52,387 nt of DNA, from positions 1 through 52,387 of the forward strand of contig SHYZ01000005.1 in NCBI GenBank assembly GCA_009692535.1, in the 5' to 3' direction. The stretch's first letter is position 1. Each line of letters begins with the position of its first letter. Below, in pieces: positions 1 through 10,003 of this stretch. Below the pieces are notes generated by a model. The model did no database searches, was not told the origin of the DNA, and saw only the letters and a program-made list of their open reading frames with translations. The translations under genes were made by a program, and so were the position numbers. Origin of the DNA: Myxococcales bacterium. GTDB lineage: Bacteria; Myxococcota_A; Polyangia; Haliangiales; SHYZ01.

Positions 1-167
1 CACCCGGTCCGTAGAACAAAAAAGATCGCCGTCATCGCCGCGCGGTCGTCCACCCGCGGTCGATGACATCCAAGCGGATGCGGTTTGCCCGGTGGGAGCA
101 ACGACTTCATCTGCTCCCACACCGCGTCCGGTATCAGCCAGCCGTCGCTCCGCACCAAGAGTCCCAC
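1..167 (-). mobile_element. IS5-family-like transposase, N-terminal part (truncated by window edge)
   Basis: Reverse complement from GTG at 167 reads V-GLLVRSDGWLIPDAVWEQMKSLLPPGKPHPLGCHRPRVDDRAAMTAIFFVLRTG..., resembling the N-terminus of IS5-type (DUF4096) transposases; GGAGGGGGG upstream as RBS. Not in the ORF track because it runs off the edge. Confidence 0.8.
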
Positions 168-216
168 GCCACCCCCCTCCCTGCGGACGGTGCTGGCGCC
201 CATCCTACCGTCGCGG

Positions 217-240
217 GGCTCCTACCGGGATAGGCTCTAA
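217..240. repeat. Putative terminal inverted-repeat end of the IS element, ending in GAGCCTATCCCGGTAGGAGCC (rc) with possible TTA/TAA target duplication
   Basis: ggctcctaccgggataggctc followed by taa, about 50-70 bp upstream of the transposase start; self-complementary ends (GGCTCCTA/TAGGCTC). Other end is outside the window. Confidence 0.4.
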
Positions 241-326
241 GCGCGATCGCCGAAGACAACGCTTTCGCGCCGAGCAGATCCGGCACGTCACGCTCGAGTC
301 GCGAACGAAATGCGTTCGGCGCCGCC

Positions 327-1430
327 ATGCACACGTTTCTAGGATGCCGCGCCTCGATGAAGACCTCACCCACCGCCGATGCGACCCCGCGCGCATTACC
401 TGCTCTCGAGGCGCTCCTGCCGTCGCAGAAGGCGCGCATCGCGCGACTGCTGGTGATGACCGGCCGCGCGCTCGACCCCGCCGAGTTCTCGGCGCGCGCG
501 CAGGCGCTGAACCGCGACGAGGCCGTGCGCCTGGCCGAGTTCGCGCGCAGCGGGCTCTGCACGAGCGTCGAGAGTCGCGTGCCGTCGACGGACGGCTCGG
601 TGCGCCTCGTCGTCCGCCTCGCCGACGGCGAGATGGCCGAGGCGGTTGCGATGCCGGTGCGCGCGGCCTGCGTCTCGACCCAGGTCGGCTGCGCGGTCGG
701 CTGCCGTTTCTGCGCGAGCGGAATGTTCGGGCTGAAGCGCAACCTCACGGCGGCCGAGATTGTCGAACAGGTGATCCACGCCCGCCGCGAGATGCGCATC
801 GACCGCGTCGTCTACATGGGCATGGGCGAGCCGTCGCACAACGTCGCAAACGTGCTCGAAGCGGTGGCGATCCTGAAACAGGACGCCGGGATCGGACCGG
901 CCAAGCAGACCTTCTCGACCGTCGGCTCGGCGAAGGCGTTCGCCGCGTTGTCGGCCGCGAGCGTGAAGCCGTGCCTTGCGCTCTCGCTTCATTCGGCCGA
1001 CGAGACGATTCGCCGAGACCTGCTGCCGCACGCGGCGGACGAGCCGCTTGCCGACCTCGTCGCCGGCGCCGCCCGTTACACCACGCTGCAGAAGAAGCCG
1101 CTGATGATCGAGTGGGCGCTGCTCGCCGGCGTGAACGACCGCGACGAGGACGCCGATCAGCTCGCGACGCTGCTCCGCGGCGCGCGTGCGTGCGTCAACT
1201 TCATCCGCTGGAACCCGGTCGCGGGGATGCCGTTCGCGCCGACCTCGTTCGAGCGCGCCGTCGTGATGCGCGAACGCGTGAAATCGCACGGGATCCTCGC
1301 CACGATCCGCGCCTCGACCGGCACCGACGTCGACGCCGCCTGCGGTCAGTTGCGCCGGCGCAGCGGGATCGTGACCGATGCGGTCGCGCCGGGACGAAGC
1401 TCGACGTCGATCGGTTCGGACGGCAGGTAG
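327..1430 (+). CDS. rlmN: RlmN-family radical SAM 23S rRNA (adenine-C2)-methyltransferase (start may be 357)
   Basis: CVSTQVGCAVGCRFCASGMFG radical-SAM CxxxCxxC motif; YMGMGEPSHNVANVLEA; C-terminal RASTGTDVDAACGQL typical of RlmN. Confidence 0.9.
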   Translation: MHTFLGCRASMKTSPTADATPRALPALEALLPSQKARIARLLVMTGRALDPAEFSARAQALNRDEAVRLAEFARSGLCTSVESRVPSTDGSVRLVVRLADGEMAEAVAMPVRAACVSTQVGCAVGCRFCASGMFGLKRNLTAAEIVEQVIHARREMRIDRVVYMGMGEPSHNVANVLEAVAILKQDAGIGPAKQTFSTVGSAKAFAALSAASVKPCLALSLHSADETIRRDLLPHAADEPLADLVAGAARYTTLQKKPLMIEWALLAGVNDRDEDADQLATLLRGARACVNFIRWNPVAGMPFAPTSFERAVVMRERVKSHGILATIRASTGTDVDAACGQLRRRSGIVTDAVAPGRSSTSIGSDGR

Positions 1431-3109
1431 CCGGGCACGTCATAGACGACGAGGCTTGCGATTCCGGCGTACTTGAAGAAGAAGCCGCGCCAGGCCGGTG
1501 AGTCGTCGATGGGAGCGGCGCGCACGTGCTCGATCGGCTTGGCGCCACCGCTCGCCACGACCGTGTAGGCGGGCTCGAACGGGACGATCGCGGCCCGATC
1601 GCGCAGCACGATGGTGAGTTCGGCGGGCACGTCGGCGTCCGTTCCGTCCGCGGCGCCCTCCTTGAGGATCTTCGCCGGCTCGCTGACGACGGGCGGCGCG
1701 ATCTCGACCACAAGATCGCCACCCTCCGCACCCACCTGCTGGGTTGGCAGCCCGATCGGCATCCCCCGCGCCCGCAACGCACGCAGCGTGAGTTCGCCGG
1801 GCCACGCCTGCCCGGCATCGAACCGCAGCACGCCCTTTTCTCCGGTCGCCACGAGGTCGACATCCCAATCGGCGGTGATGAAGCCAAGTCCGCGCCTGAA
1901 CGACTGCCGGCAGTTGATCCGCGCCGGCAGCTCGTACCCTCCGTGCGCGAGCCACTCGGACGCGACCACGAGCGTGCCGGCGCAAGCGACCAGCGCGATC
2001 GGTGGCGGCGACGTGCAGGTCAGCTCGACCCGCGCCTCCCGCCCGGGCTCAACCCAGGTGTCGGCGCACGCGACCAGCGGCACACCGCTCGCTGCCCGGT
2101 CGTAGACCGCGAACCGCCATCGGCCCGCAGCCAGCGCGTCGAGGCGCACCTTGCCACCCTCCACTTCGTCGCTTCGCACGTCAGGCAGTAACGGCCCGAG
2201 CGCGCGTCCGAGCACCGCGCGATCGTCGGACGCGTTGCCCGCTTCGCGCAACGACCGGAGCGACTCCATCGCTCTGCGGATGAGTTGCACGGTCGCTGCC
2301 CTGCTGCTGGGCGTGCGGTCGTGCTCCTTCAACTGCCGAGTCAGATCGGCGAGCCCGCGGTCGAATCGCTCCGTTTGCCGCACGGGTTCGTATCCGCGGA
2401 TCTCGAGCATCGGGAAGCCGCCTTCGTCGCTGTCCGTTGCGTTGGTGATCGCGACGATCACGCTGCCTGCCGGCCGCAGTTCGATGAAGCGTTCACCGCC
2501 GCTGGTCCAGTCGACCCGCAACGACGCCAGCTCGTGCCCGGCGGCGGTGACCCAGAGGCGTTCGATGCAACGCGCCGCGGGTGCGTCCGGCGCGAGGTGA
2601 ATCGGCGCGTCGCCGTGAAGCCAAAACGGGAGACCGCGCGGATTCGGTGGCGTCGGTCGCCATCGCCCCTCGTGCGGCTCCATCCGCGCCTCATTGAATT
2701 CGCCGAGAAGGCCCTCCACGCCCTCGTCGGAGCGGTCCTGCGGATCGCGCCGCACCGTGACGTCGCGCAGCTCGGCCTTCGTCTCCGCGTCGAGGACGTG
2801 CAGCAGCACCGGCTGGGTGATGATCGGGATCGATTTCGCGTCACCTGACGCGAAGTCGTCCTCTTCACCCGATTCCATGCCCGCGCGCGGCCGCACCACC
2901 GGATCGTCGTGGCGCTCCGCCTCGGGTGCGATCGCCGGCAAAGTCGCCGTCGACCGTCCTACCGACGCCGGCGCGCCACTCACGACCGGCGGCGCGAGCT
3001 GCGGCGAATCACCGGCGCCCGCGACCCCCCACCAAGCGGCCGCCGCCAGCCCTACTGCGAGGAGCAGCGCGCCGAGCGTTGCCAACCGCTGCGACCCACC
3101 GCGATTCAC
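1346..3109 (-). CDS. Membrane-anchored hypothetical protein
   Basis: GTG start at 3109 (VNRGGSQRLATLGALLLAVGLAAAAWWGVAG...) overlaps the upstream TGA as GTGA; N-terminal hydrophobic segment. The track's ATG at 3166 is an alternative. Confidence 0.7.
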   Translation of the reverse strand: MNRGGSQRLATLGALLLAVGLAAAAWWGVAGAGDSPQLAPPVVSGAPASVGRSTATLPAIAPEAERHDDPVVRPRAGMESGEEDDFASGDAKSIPIITQPVLLHVLDAETKAELRDVTVRRDPQDRSDEGVEGLLGEFNEARMEPHEGRWRPTPPNPRGLPFWLHGDAPIHLAPDAPAARCIERLWVTAAGHELASLRVDWTSGGERFIELRPAGSVIVAITNATDSDEGGFPMLEIRGYEPVRQTERFDRGLADLTRQLKEHDRTPSSRAATVQLIRRAMESLRSLREAGNASDDRAVLGRALGPLLPDVRSDEVEGGKVRLDALAAGRWRFAVYDRAASGVPLVACADTWVEPGREARVELTCTSPPPIALVACAGTLVVASEWLAHGGYELPARINCRQSFRRGLGFITADWDVDLVATGEKGVLRFDAGQAWPGELTLRALRARGMPIGLPTQQVGAEGGDLVVEIAPPVVSEPAKILKEGAADGTDADVPAELTIVLRDRAAIVPFEPAYTVVASGGAKPIEHVRAAPIDDSPAWRGFFFKYAGIASLVVYDVPGYLPSEPIDVELRPGATASVTIPLRRRN

Positions 3110-5211
3110 TTGATCAGCAACTGCTCGAAGCAGAGCGCGCCGACACCGCGGGCATTGCGCATCCACGCGCCATCGAAGGGATGACCGCGGTAGCTCAGCC
3201 GCCTCGCAGTGCTCGGTCCAGCGAGCGTCAGCGTGACGACGTCGCCTTTCCCGCTTCCCGACACGACCGCGACGCCGTCACTCAGCACGAAGTCGACCTC
3301 GGCACCGGCTTCGAAGACCATGTGGCAATTCGGGTCGCGGAAGGTGAGGTCGATCTTGGTGTGGGTCGCATCGGTCCACAGGATCGACTTCAAGTTGGGA
3401 GCGTCGATCTCCGCGGTGTCGGTCGAGTCGAAGAAGTCGCGGCGCAAGAGGCGCGCGAGCTTCTCTCCGAGGTCGCGATAGCCGGCGTATTGGTAGTGGC
3501 AGCCATCGTGTGCCGGCACCGCAGTCGAAGCCATCACCTGAGTGTCGGTCCAAGTCGTGATCAGCTTGCGCTGGATCTCCATCAGGTCGTGACCGCCGAC
3601 GCCGCAGTCGTTGCGGATCTGCACCACGTAGACCTGCTCGATCGCCTGGAAATCGACGGCCCAGTCGGCGCGCAAGTCGTTCCAGCCGGTCAGCCATGAC
3701 GACGGATTCCAAGCGTCCGACTCGCCCTGGTACCACAAGAGCGCCTTGAAGCTGCTCGCGGCGCCGGCCTCGCGCATGCGCATCAGCAGACGGCCATAGA
3801 TCGTCGACGGGTCAACCGGCCAAGCATCATTGCGCTGGTGCAACCAAATCGAGGTGCCGCCCACCGCTCCATTCACGATCGCGATCGGCACCTGCTCGCG
3901 CTCCAGCAGATACTCCGCCATGCGCAAGCCCCACTGCCCCACCGCGGCGTGGGTGAACGACACTTCGCCATCGGCGCGATCCCAGTGCAGGTCGTACCTG
4001 GTGGTTCCGTAGATCGACGTCGTGCCGAACGTCCGGATCCAGTGGTGCTGCGACTGATTCGCCAACTGCTCGCCCCAATAGTCGGCGGCCTGGGCGTTGC
4101 TCTGGCCATGGACGACGTAGAGGTCGCCGACCGTCACGTCGGGGACGCGCGCGACCAGGCGCGCCCCGTTGGCCTCATTGATCCAGACGCTGAGCTCATG
4201 GTCGTTCAACCCGGCGTTTTGCGTCACGTCGAGCACGAACGGCGCGCGGCCAGTCGGCTGGTAGTTCAGCAGCTTGGTCTGCCGCCACCACGGCGCTCCA
4301 TTGCGCGTGACCTCGAGCGTGACGGAGACGGCACCCGGCGAGGTCACGGCGCCGCTCACCACCACGTCGGCCTGCTGGTTGTCGTCACGCTGAAAGAGCT
4401 GGCCCGGCCGCGGGAGCCGAGTCCACTCCACCGTGGGGGCGGGAGCAAACCAGCGGCGCCTGAGGTCATCATGCAGCTGGGCGAGCTCCGGCACGCCGAG
4501 CTCGTGATCGAACAGCGCAACCTCGGCGATCTGCCCGGCCATGAAGTTCGACCAGCCGAACGCTCCGAGCTGGAGGGTCGGATCCCAATTGCCGGATGTG
4601 TTCGTCGCGCGCGCGACCAGTTGGCCGTCGATGTAGAGCGACGCGCGTCCGCGGATCGCCTCGTAGCTCGCCACCAGCACGAAAGGCACGCCGACCTGCA
4701 CAGCGACCGGCGACTGGACGATGTCGCCGGAATGGAAGATCCGCGCGTAGGGACTCCAGCCGAAATAGAGCGCGTGGTGGCTCGCGCTCGACACGACATT
4801 GTTGGTGTAGCCGAGATCGTCGAGCTGGCAGACCACTGCCTTGGTGTAGCTGCCGGTCGGCATGCCGACGCCCTGCAGCCAGTCGTTGCCGTCGAAGCGG
4901 ACGGCCGGCATCCCGCCGATCGCCACCGGCAGCCACTCGGGCTGCGACTCGCCGTTGCCGCTGCCAGTCAGCACTGCGCCGCTGCCGCTCGCGTCAACCC
5001 AGCGCGTGACGAGGTTCGTGAACCCGCGTTCGACGCCGACGTCGGCGCGCCACCAGCCGACGCGACCGGCCCGCGGCTCGCCCTCGCCCGACTGCATCGG
5101 CGCGCCGGCACCACCGCCGACCTGCGCGGAAGCGAGTCCGGCGAAGAGCAGCCACGCGGCGATTCCAGCGAACGAGAGACGACGGAAGTGATGCACGCGA
5201 GTCTCCAGCAC
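3106..5211 (-). CDS. Secreted LamG-like + sialate O-acetylesterase (SASA/SGNH) protein
   Basis: Signal peptide; LamG-like segment (FDGNDWLQGVG...LYIDGQLVA...GQIAEVALFDHEL); VVHGQSNAQ and LLWYQGESDAW motifs typical of SASA esterases. Confidence 0.8.
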   Translation of the reverse strand: MLETRVHHFRRLSFAGIAAWLLFAGLASAQVGGGAGAPMQSGEGEPRAGRVGWWRADVGVERGFTNLVTRWVDASGSGAVLTGSGNGESQPEWLPVAIGGMPAVRFDGNDWLQGVGMPTGSYTKAVVCQLDDLGYTNNVVSSASHHALYFGWSPYARIFHSGDIVQSPVAVQVGVPFVLVASYEAIRGRASLYIDGQLVARATNTSGNWDPTLQLGAFGWSNFMAGQIAEVALFDHELGVPELAQLHDDLRRRWFAPAPTVEWTRLPRPGQLFQRDDNQQADVVVSGAVTSPGAVSVTLEVTRNGAPWWRQTKLLNYQPTGRAPFVLDVTQNAGLNDHELSVWINEANGARLVARVPDVTVGDLYVVHGQSNAQAADYWGEQLANQSQHHWIRTFGTTSIYGTTRYDLHWDRADGEVSFTHAAVGQWGLRMAEYLLEREQVPIAIVNGAVGGTSIWLHQRNDAWPVDPSTIYGRLLMRMREAGAASSFKALLWYQGESDAWNPSSWLTGWNDLRADWAVDFQAIEQVYVVQIRNDCGVGGHDLMEIQRKLITTWTDTQVMASTAVPAHDGCHYQYAGYRDLGEKLARLLRRDFFDSTDTAEIDAPNLKSILWTDATHTKIDLTFRDPNCHMVFEAGAEVDFVLSDGVAVVSGSGKGDVVTLTLAGPSTARRLSYRGHPFDGAWMRNARGVGALCFEQLLIK

Positions 5212-5319
5212 GTTTCAGGTCGCCGCCATGATCGGCCGCGAACTCGCTGACGCAAGGCACGACCGCCCTCGCCGCGTGGCGCTACCATCCCCGCTCCACC
5301 GCGCCCGGGATGGAAGACG

Positions 5320-6951
5320 ATGCCGACCGGCTATCTCGCGATCGTGCTGCATGCCCATCTGCCGTTCCTCCGCCATCCGGAGGATCCGACGGTCATGGAG
5401 GAGCGCTGGCTCTACGAGGCGATCGCCGACACCTACCTGCCGCTGCTGCGGCTGTTCGAGGGGTTGGCGCACGACCGCGTGCCGTTCCGCTGCACGCTGT
5501 CGCTGTCGGCGCCGTTGCTCTGCATGCTGCGTGACGATTTGCTGAAGGAGCGGATCGGCAAGCACCTCGATTCGATGATCGCGCTGGCCGACAGCGAGCT
5601 GGAGCGGACGAAGAAGGAGCCGTGGTACCAGAAGCTCGCCCGCATGTACGGCGAGCACTACCGGGCGCTGCGCGGGACGTGGCGCGCGCATGACGGCGAC
5701 CTCGTCCGCGCGTTCCGCCGGCTGCAGGACGCCGGCACCGGTCTCGAGGTGATTACCTCGAACGCGACGCACGCCTTCTTCCCGCTGATGGACAAGAACT
5801 GGAACGCGATGCGGGCGCAGGTCGAGCTCGCCGCCGACCTCTACGAGGAGTGCTTCGGCCAGCGCACGCCCGGGATGTGGCTCGGCGAATGCGGCTACGT
5901 GCCGGGTTGCGATGCGCTGCTGCGCGACGCCGCCATCCGCTACTTCTTCGTCGACACCCACGCGCTCGAGAACGCGTCGCGACCGGCGCTGCACGGCGCC
6001 TATTCGCCGATCTACTGCGAAAGCGGTGTGGCCGCCTTCGCCCGCGACGCTGAGTCTTCACGCCAAGTCTGGAGCGCGAAGGAGGGCTACCCGGGCGACA
6101 AGCACTACCGCGACTTCTATCGCGACATCGGCTTCGACCTGCCGGTCGACTACCTGAAGCCGTGGATCCATCCCGAGGGCCATCGCCTCTACACCGGCTT
6201 CAAGTACCACGCGATCACCCACGACCAATTGCACGACAAGTGGGTCTACGACCCGGAGATCGCGCGCGGCAAGGCAGGCCTGCACGCGACTCACTTCCGC
6301 GAGGCGCGGTTGCGACAGGCACAGGAACTCGCCAGTCGCATGGACTGCCCGCCGATGATCGTCGCGCCGTTCGATGCCGAACTGTTCGGCCACTGGTGGC
6401 ACGAAGGCGTGCAGTTCCTCGACGACCTGTTCCGGCAGCTCCACTTCGACCAGCCCGGCGGGGACGGCAAGCGAGCCGCGAGCGACGCCGCGCGCGTCGA
6501 GCCGATGTCGCCGCGCGAGTACCTCGACCGCCACCCGACTCACCAGGTCGCGACGCCAAGCCAGAGCAGTTGGGGCCAACGCGGCTTCAGCGAATACTGG
6601 CTGAACGAGACCAACGCCTGGATCTACCCACACTTGCACGAAGCCGCCGAGCGGATGGTCGCGCTCGCGCGCCGCTTCGCTCCGCCAGCAGCGCCGCCGA
6701 CCGACCTTAAACGGCGCGCACTCAACCAGGCCGGCCGCGAGTTGCTGCTCGCGCAGTCGAGCGACTGGGCCTTCATCCTGAAGACCGGCACCACCGTCAG
6801 CTACGCCACGCGCCGCACCCACGAGTCGATCGTCCGCTTCACGCGACTGCATGACGATCTGCTGGCCGGCAAGGTCGACGTGCCGTACCTCGCCGCGCTC
6901 GAACAGAAAGACAACCTGTTCGCGGGGCTCGACTACCGGAAGTGGGCGTAG
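5320..6951 (+). CDS. Glycoside hydrolase family 57, 1,4-alpha-glucan branching enzyme-like
   Basis: MPTGYLAIVLHAHLPFLRHPE..., PGMWLGECGYVPGCD, APFDAELFGHWWHEG: GH57 motifs. Confidence 0.88.
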   Translation: MPTGYLAIVLHAHLPFLRHPEDPTVMEERWLYEAIADTYLPLLRLFEGLAHDRVPFRCTLSLSAPLLCMLRDDLLKERIGKHLDSMIALADSELERTKKEPWYQKLARMYGEHYRALRGTWRAHDGDLVRAFRRLQDAGTGLEVITSNATHAFFPLMDKNWNAMRAQVELAADLYEECFGQRTPGMWLGECGYVPGCDALLRDAAIRYFFVDTHALENASRPALHGAYSPIYCESGVAAFARDAESSRQVWSAKEGYPGDKHYRDFYRDIGFDLPVDYLKPWIHPEGHRLYTGFKYHAITHDQLHDKWVYDPEIARGKAGLHATHFREARLRQAQELASRMDCPPMIVAPFDAELFGHWWHEGVQFLDDLFRQLHFDQPGGDGKRAASDAARVEPMSPREYLDRHPTHQVATPSQSSWGQRGFSEYWLNETNAWIYPHLHEAAERMVALARRFAPPAAPPTDLKRRALNQAGRELLLAQSSDWAFILKTGTTVSYATRRTHESIVRFTRLHDDLLAGKVDVPYLAALEQKDNLFAGLDYRKWA

Positions 6952-7020
6952 CGGCGGCGGGTCCCCGGCACGCACCATCCGTCAGAGTCACCGCCAGCGA
7001 TCGCCAACGTCTTCGGCGGT

Positions 7021-8004
7021 GTGACCTCTCACCCCCACGACGCCTTGATGCGCGCCATCTTCGGGCAACCCGAGCATGCTGCCGCGGAACTCCGTTGCGT
7101 CCTGCCCGAGCGAGTCGAACGTCCACTTGACCTCGACGCGATGCAGCGACTCGACACCTCCTGGATCGATGTCGAATTGCGCGGCAGCGCTGCGGACCTG
7201 CTCTTCCGTGCTCCGACCCGCGACGGCGGCGCAACTGACGTCCTCTTTCTCCTCGAACACCAGAGCGCCCTCGACCGACGGATGCCGATGCGGCTGTTGC
7301 GCTACATGGCCCGGATCTGGGAGCGGCAACTGACTGAGGAGCCGCGCGCGCGCGCCTTTCATCCGATCATTCCGGTGCTGCTGCACCACGGCCCGCGCGC
7401 GTGGCCGTGGCCGACACGGTTTCGCGACTGCTTCGCAGGTGGCAGCGCGCTGCACCGATCGCTCGCCCCGCACCTGATCGATTTCGACTTTGTGCTCGAT
7501 GATCTCGTCGTCCGGACGGACGAACAGTTGCTCTCACGCTCGATGGGTGCTGTGGGACGCCTGGCGCTGATCGCGCTGCGGAACGCGCGCTCGACTCCGT
7601 TCCTCGCCGGGCACTTCGCGGCGGTGCTGCGCACGCTGCGGGACGGGCTGCGCGAGCCTCAGGTGGTGCCGGCATTGGCTCAGCTCGTGCGCAATGTTCT
7701 GACCGTCGGTGAAGGCAAACCCGAGCCCGTTCGTGCGTTGCTGGTCGACGCCCTTCCGACGCAACATCGGAGTGATGTCATGAGCACCGCCGATCTCCTG
7801 CGGGCCGAGGGCCGCACCGAGGGCCGCACCAAAGGTCGGCTCGAAGCGCGCCGGGAGAGCCTGCTCGAATTCCTCGAGTCGCGGTTTGGTTCGGTCAGCG
7901 CGACGGCGCGCCTGAGGATCGCGCAGGCGTCGCTCGAAACGCTCGTCCGCTGGATCCGAAGCGGCGCCGTCGCGCGCACGCTCGAGGACGTCTTCGCGGA
8001 GTGA
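7021..8004 (+). CDS. Rpn/YhgA-like (PD-(D/E)XK) putative recombination-promoting nuclease/transposase
   Basis: MTSHPHDALMRAIFGQPEHAAAELRCVLP...DVLFLLEHQSALDRRMPMRLLRYMARIWE; LLRAEGRTEGRTKGRLEARRESLLEFLESRFG C-terminal tail. Confidence 0.85.
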   Translation: MTSHPHDALMRAIFGQPEHAAAELRCVLPERVERPLDLDAMQRLDTSWIDVELRGSAADLLFRAPTRDGGATDVLFLLEHQSALDRRMPMRLLRYMARIWERQLTEEPRARAFHPIIPVLLHHGPRAWPWPTRFRDCFAGGSALHRSLAPHLIDFDFVLDDLVVRTDEQLLSRSMGAVGRLALIALRNARSTPFLAGHFAAVLRTLRDGLREPQVVPALAQLVRNVLTVGEGKPEPVRALLVDALPTQHRSDVMSTADLLRAEGRTEGRTKGRLEARRESLLEFLESRFGSVSATARLRIAQASLETLVRWIRSGAVARTLEDVFAE

Positions 8005-8084
8005 TTACGTCGCGGTCCCGCAGGGCGCGGTGCGCGGACGGCGCAAGAACGCTGCACCGCGTCGAGGGCGGCAGGAGACGCGGC

Positions 8085-8339
8085 ATGGCGACGAGCTCGG
8101 ATCGAGACCCGACCAGCAACTGGTCGAAGGCGTGCGATCTCTTTGCCAAGTGGTACTTCGAGACCGAGATCCGCGACCGCATCGCCGACGACTTCGAACA
8201 AATCTGTGCCAACCATCCCGAACTCGCCACCGAACTGCGACGCATTCAAGCCTTCGGAATGGAGATCGCGGCACGGCTGCCGGAGAGCATGCGGGCCGCC
8301 GCGATCCACGAATTGACCGTGAAGTACCCGAAGACCTGA
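8085..8339 (+). CDS. Small hypothetical protein (84 aa)
   Basis: ATG at 8085 preceded by AGGAG (8074-8078); MATSSDRDPTSNWSKACDLFAKWYFETEIRDRIADDFEQ.... Track start at 8001 looks too early. Confidence 0.55.
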   Translation: MATSSDRDPTSNWSKACDLFAKWYFETEIRDRIADDFEQICANHPELATELRRIQAFGMEIAARLPESMRAAAIHELTVKYPKT

Positions 8340-8414
8340 GCTTTCGGCAGGACCACCGCTGCGGCCACGCCACCCTTGATCAGCGCGCGCGACCGGGCAC
8401 GATGCGCCGCTCTC

Positions 8415-9905
8415 ATGAAGATCCTCTTCGTCTCCTCTGAGTGCGCCCCGTTCGCGAAGACCGGCGGGCTCGGCGACGTGGTCGGGGCGCTGCCAAAGGC
8501 GCTGGCGCAGCGTGGTCACGACGTGCGAGTGGTGATGCCGCTCTATGGCGGACAGCCGTCGCTCCGCTGGGACGAGCTGCCGCAACTCGAGGGCGCGCTC
8601 ACGGTGCCGATGGGCTTCGGGCCGGTGCGCTGCGGCGTGAGAACCGGCCGGCTGCCCGGTCGCGACGGACCAAGCGCGGTGCGGATCTACTTGCTCGAAC
8701 ACAAGGGCTGGTTCAACCGGCCGTTCCTCTACGGCAGCCCGACCGAGGCCTACGGCGACAACCTCGATCGCTTCGCCTTCCTGTCGCGCGGGGCGTTGAC
8801 GCTCTGCTACGCGTTGAACTGGATTCCCGACGTCGTCCATGCGCACGACTGGCAGGCGGCGCTCACGCCCGTCTACCTGAACACCGTCGAGCGGGACCGG
8901 CCGCTGCACGCCGCCGCCTCGGTGCTGACCATCCACAACCTCGCGTTCCAAGGCGAGCTCAACCCGCGCGATCTCTGGCGCGCCGGCCTCGGCAACGAGC
9001 AACTGCACGGCAAGAGCCTCGAGCACTTCGGCGCGTTGAACCTGATGAAAGGCGGCCTCTGGCACGCCACCTTCCTGTCGACGGTGAGCCCGAGCTACGC
9101 GCGCGAGATCCAGCAGAGCGCCTTCGGCTGCGGCCTCGACGGCGTGCTGCGCGAGCGGGCCGGCGATCTCCGCGGGATCCTGAACGGCCTCGACGACGAC
9201 GAGTGGGATCCGGCGCGCGATGCGCTGATCGCGCAGTGCTACTCACGCGACGATCTGAGCGGCAAGGTGGCGTGCAAGGCGGAATTGCAACGCGAAGTCG
9301 GACTGCCGTCGAAGAGCGAAGTGCCGCTGATCGCGTGGGTCGGCCGCTTCGCGTACCAAAAGGGCATCGACGTCGTCGCCCACGCGCTGATGGGCCTCGT
9401 CCACGAGGACGCGCAGTTTGTGTTCCTCGGCACCGGCGACTTGAAGATGGAACAGTGGCTCGCCGAACTCTCCGCCCGCCATCCGCAACGCCTACGAATC
9501 GTCTCGGGATTCGATCCCGCGCTCGCGCACCGCATCGAGGCCGGCGCCGACTTCTTCCTGATGCCGTCACGCTTCGAGCCATGCGGCCTGAACCAGATGT
9601 ACAGCCAGCGCTACGGCACCCTGCCGATCGTCCGCGCCACCGGCGGCCTCGCCGACACCGTCCGCAACTACAACGAGCGCACCGGCAGCGGCACCGGCTT
9701 CGCCTTCAGCGAACTCACCCCGAGCAGCCTCTACGACACCGTCCGCTGGGCGCTCGACACCTGGTGGAAGCGCCGTCCCCACATCGACGCCATGCGCCGC
9801 GAAGCAATGGGCCTCGACTGGAGCTGGAGCCGTTTCGCCGGCGAGTACGAGCAGCTCTACAAGGACGCGTACGCGCGGCGGCGCGGCCATCCGTGGCGGG
9901 GGTGA
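8415..9905 (+). CDS. glgA: Glycogen synthase
   Basis: MKILFVSSECAPFAKTGGLGDVVGALPKAL (KTGGL motif), HAHDWQAAL, WVGRFAYQKGIDV, MPSRFEPCGLNQMYSQRYGTLPIVRATGGLADTV. Confidence 0.95.
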   Translation: MKILFVSSECAPFAKTGGLGDVVGALPKALAQRGHDVRVVMPLYGGQPSLRWDELPQLEGALTVPMGFGPVRCGVRTGRLPGRDGPSAVRIYLLEHKGWFNRPFLYGSPTEAYGDNLDRFAFLSRGALTLCYALNWIPDVVHAHDWQAALTPVYLNTVERDRPLHAAASVLTIHNLAFQGELNPRDLWRAGLGNEQLHGKSLEHFGALNLMKGGLWHATFLSTVSPSYAREIQQSAFGCGLDGVLRERAGDLRGILNGLDDDEWDPARDALIAQCYSRDDLSGKVACKAELQREVGLPSKSEVPLIAWVGRFAYQKGIDVVAHALMGLVHEDAQFVFLGTGDLKMEQWLAELSARHPQRLRIVSGFDPALAHRIEAGADFFLMPSRFEPCGLNQMYSQRYGTLPIVRATGGLADTVRNYNERTGSGTGFAFSELTPSSLYDTVRWALDTWWKRRPHIDAMRREAMGLDWSWSRFAGEYEQLYKDAYARRRGHPWRG

Positions 9906-10003
9906 GCGGCATCCGAAGAAGAGCAAAGGAGAGCGCGGAGCGCCGTAGCGGCAGACTTCCCGCGACGCGACGCGCTTTCGCCAGTCGCGCGGATCACCAC
10001 TCC

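Noticed and set aside
240-326. Possible residual coding on the minus strand between the IS end and rlmN
   Set aside because: Short, ambiguous in all frames, no recognisable motif.
92-1501. 469-aa plus-strand ORF
   Set aside because: Out-of-frame shadow of rlmN; Arg-rich composition.
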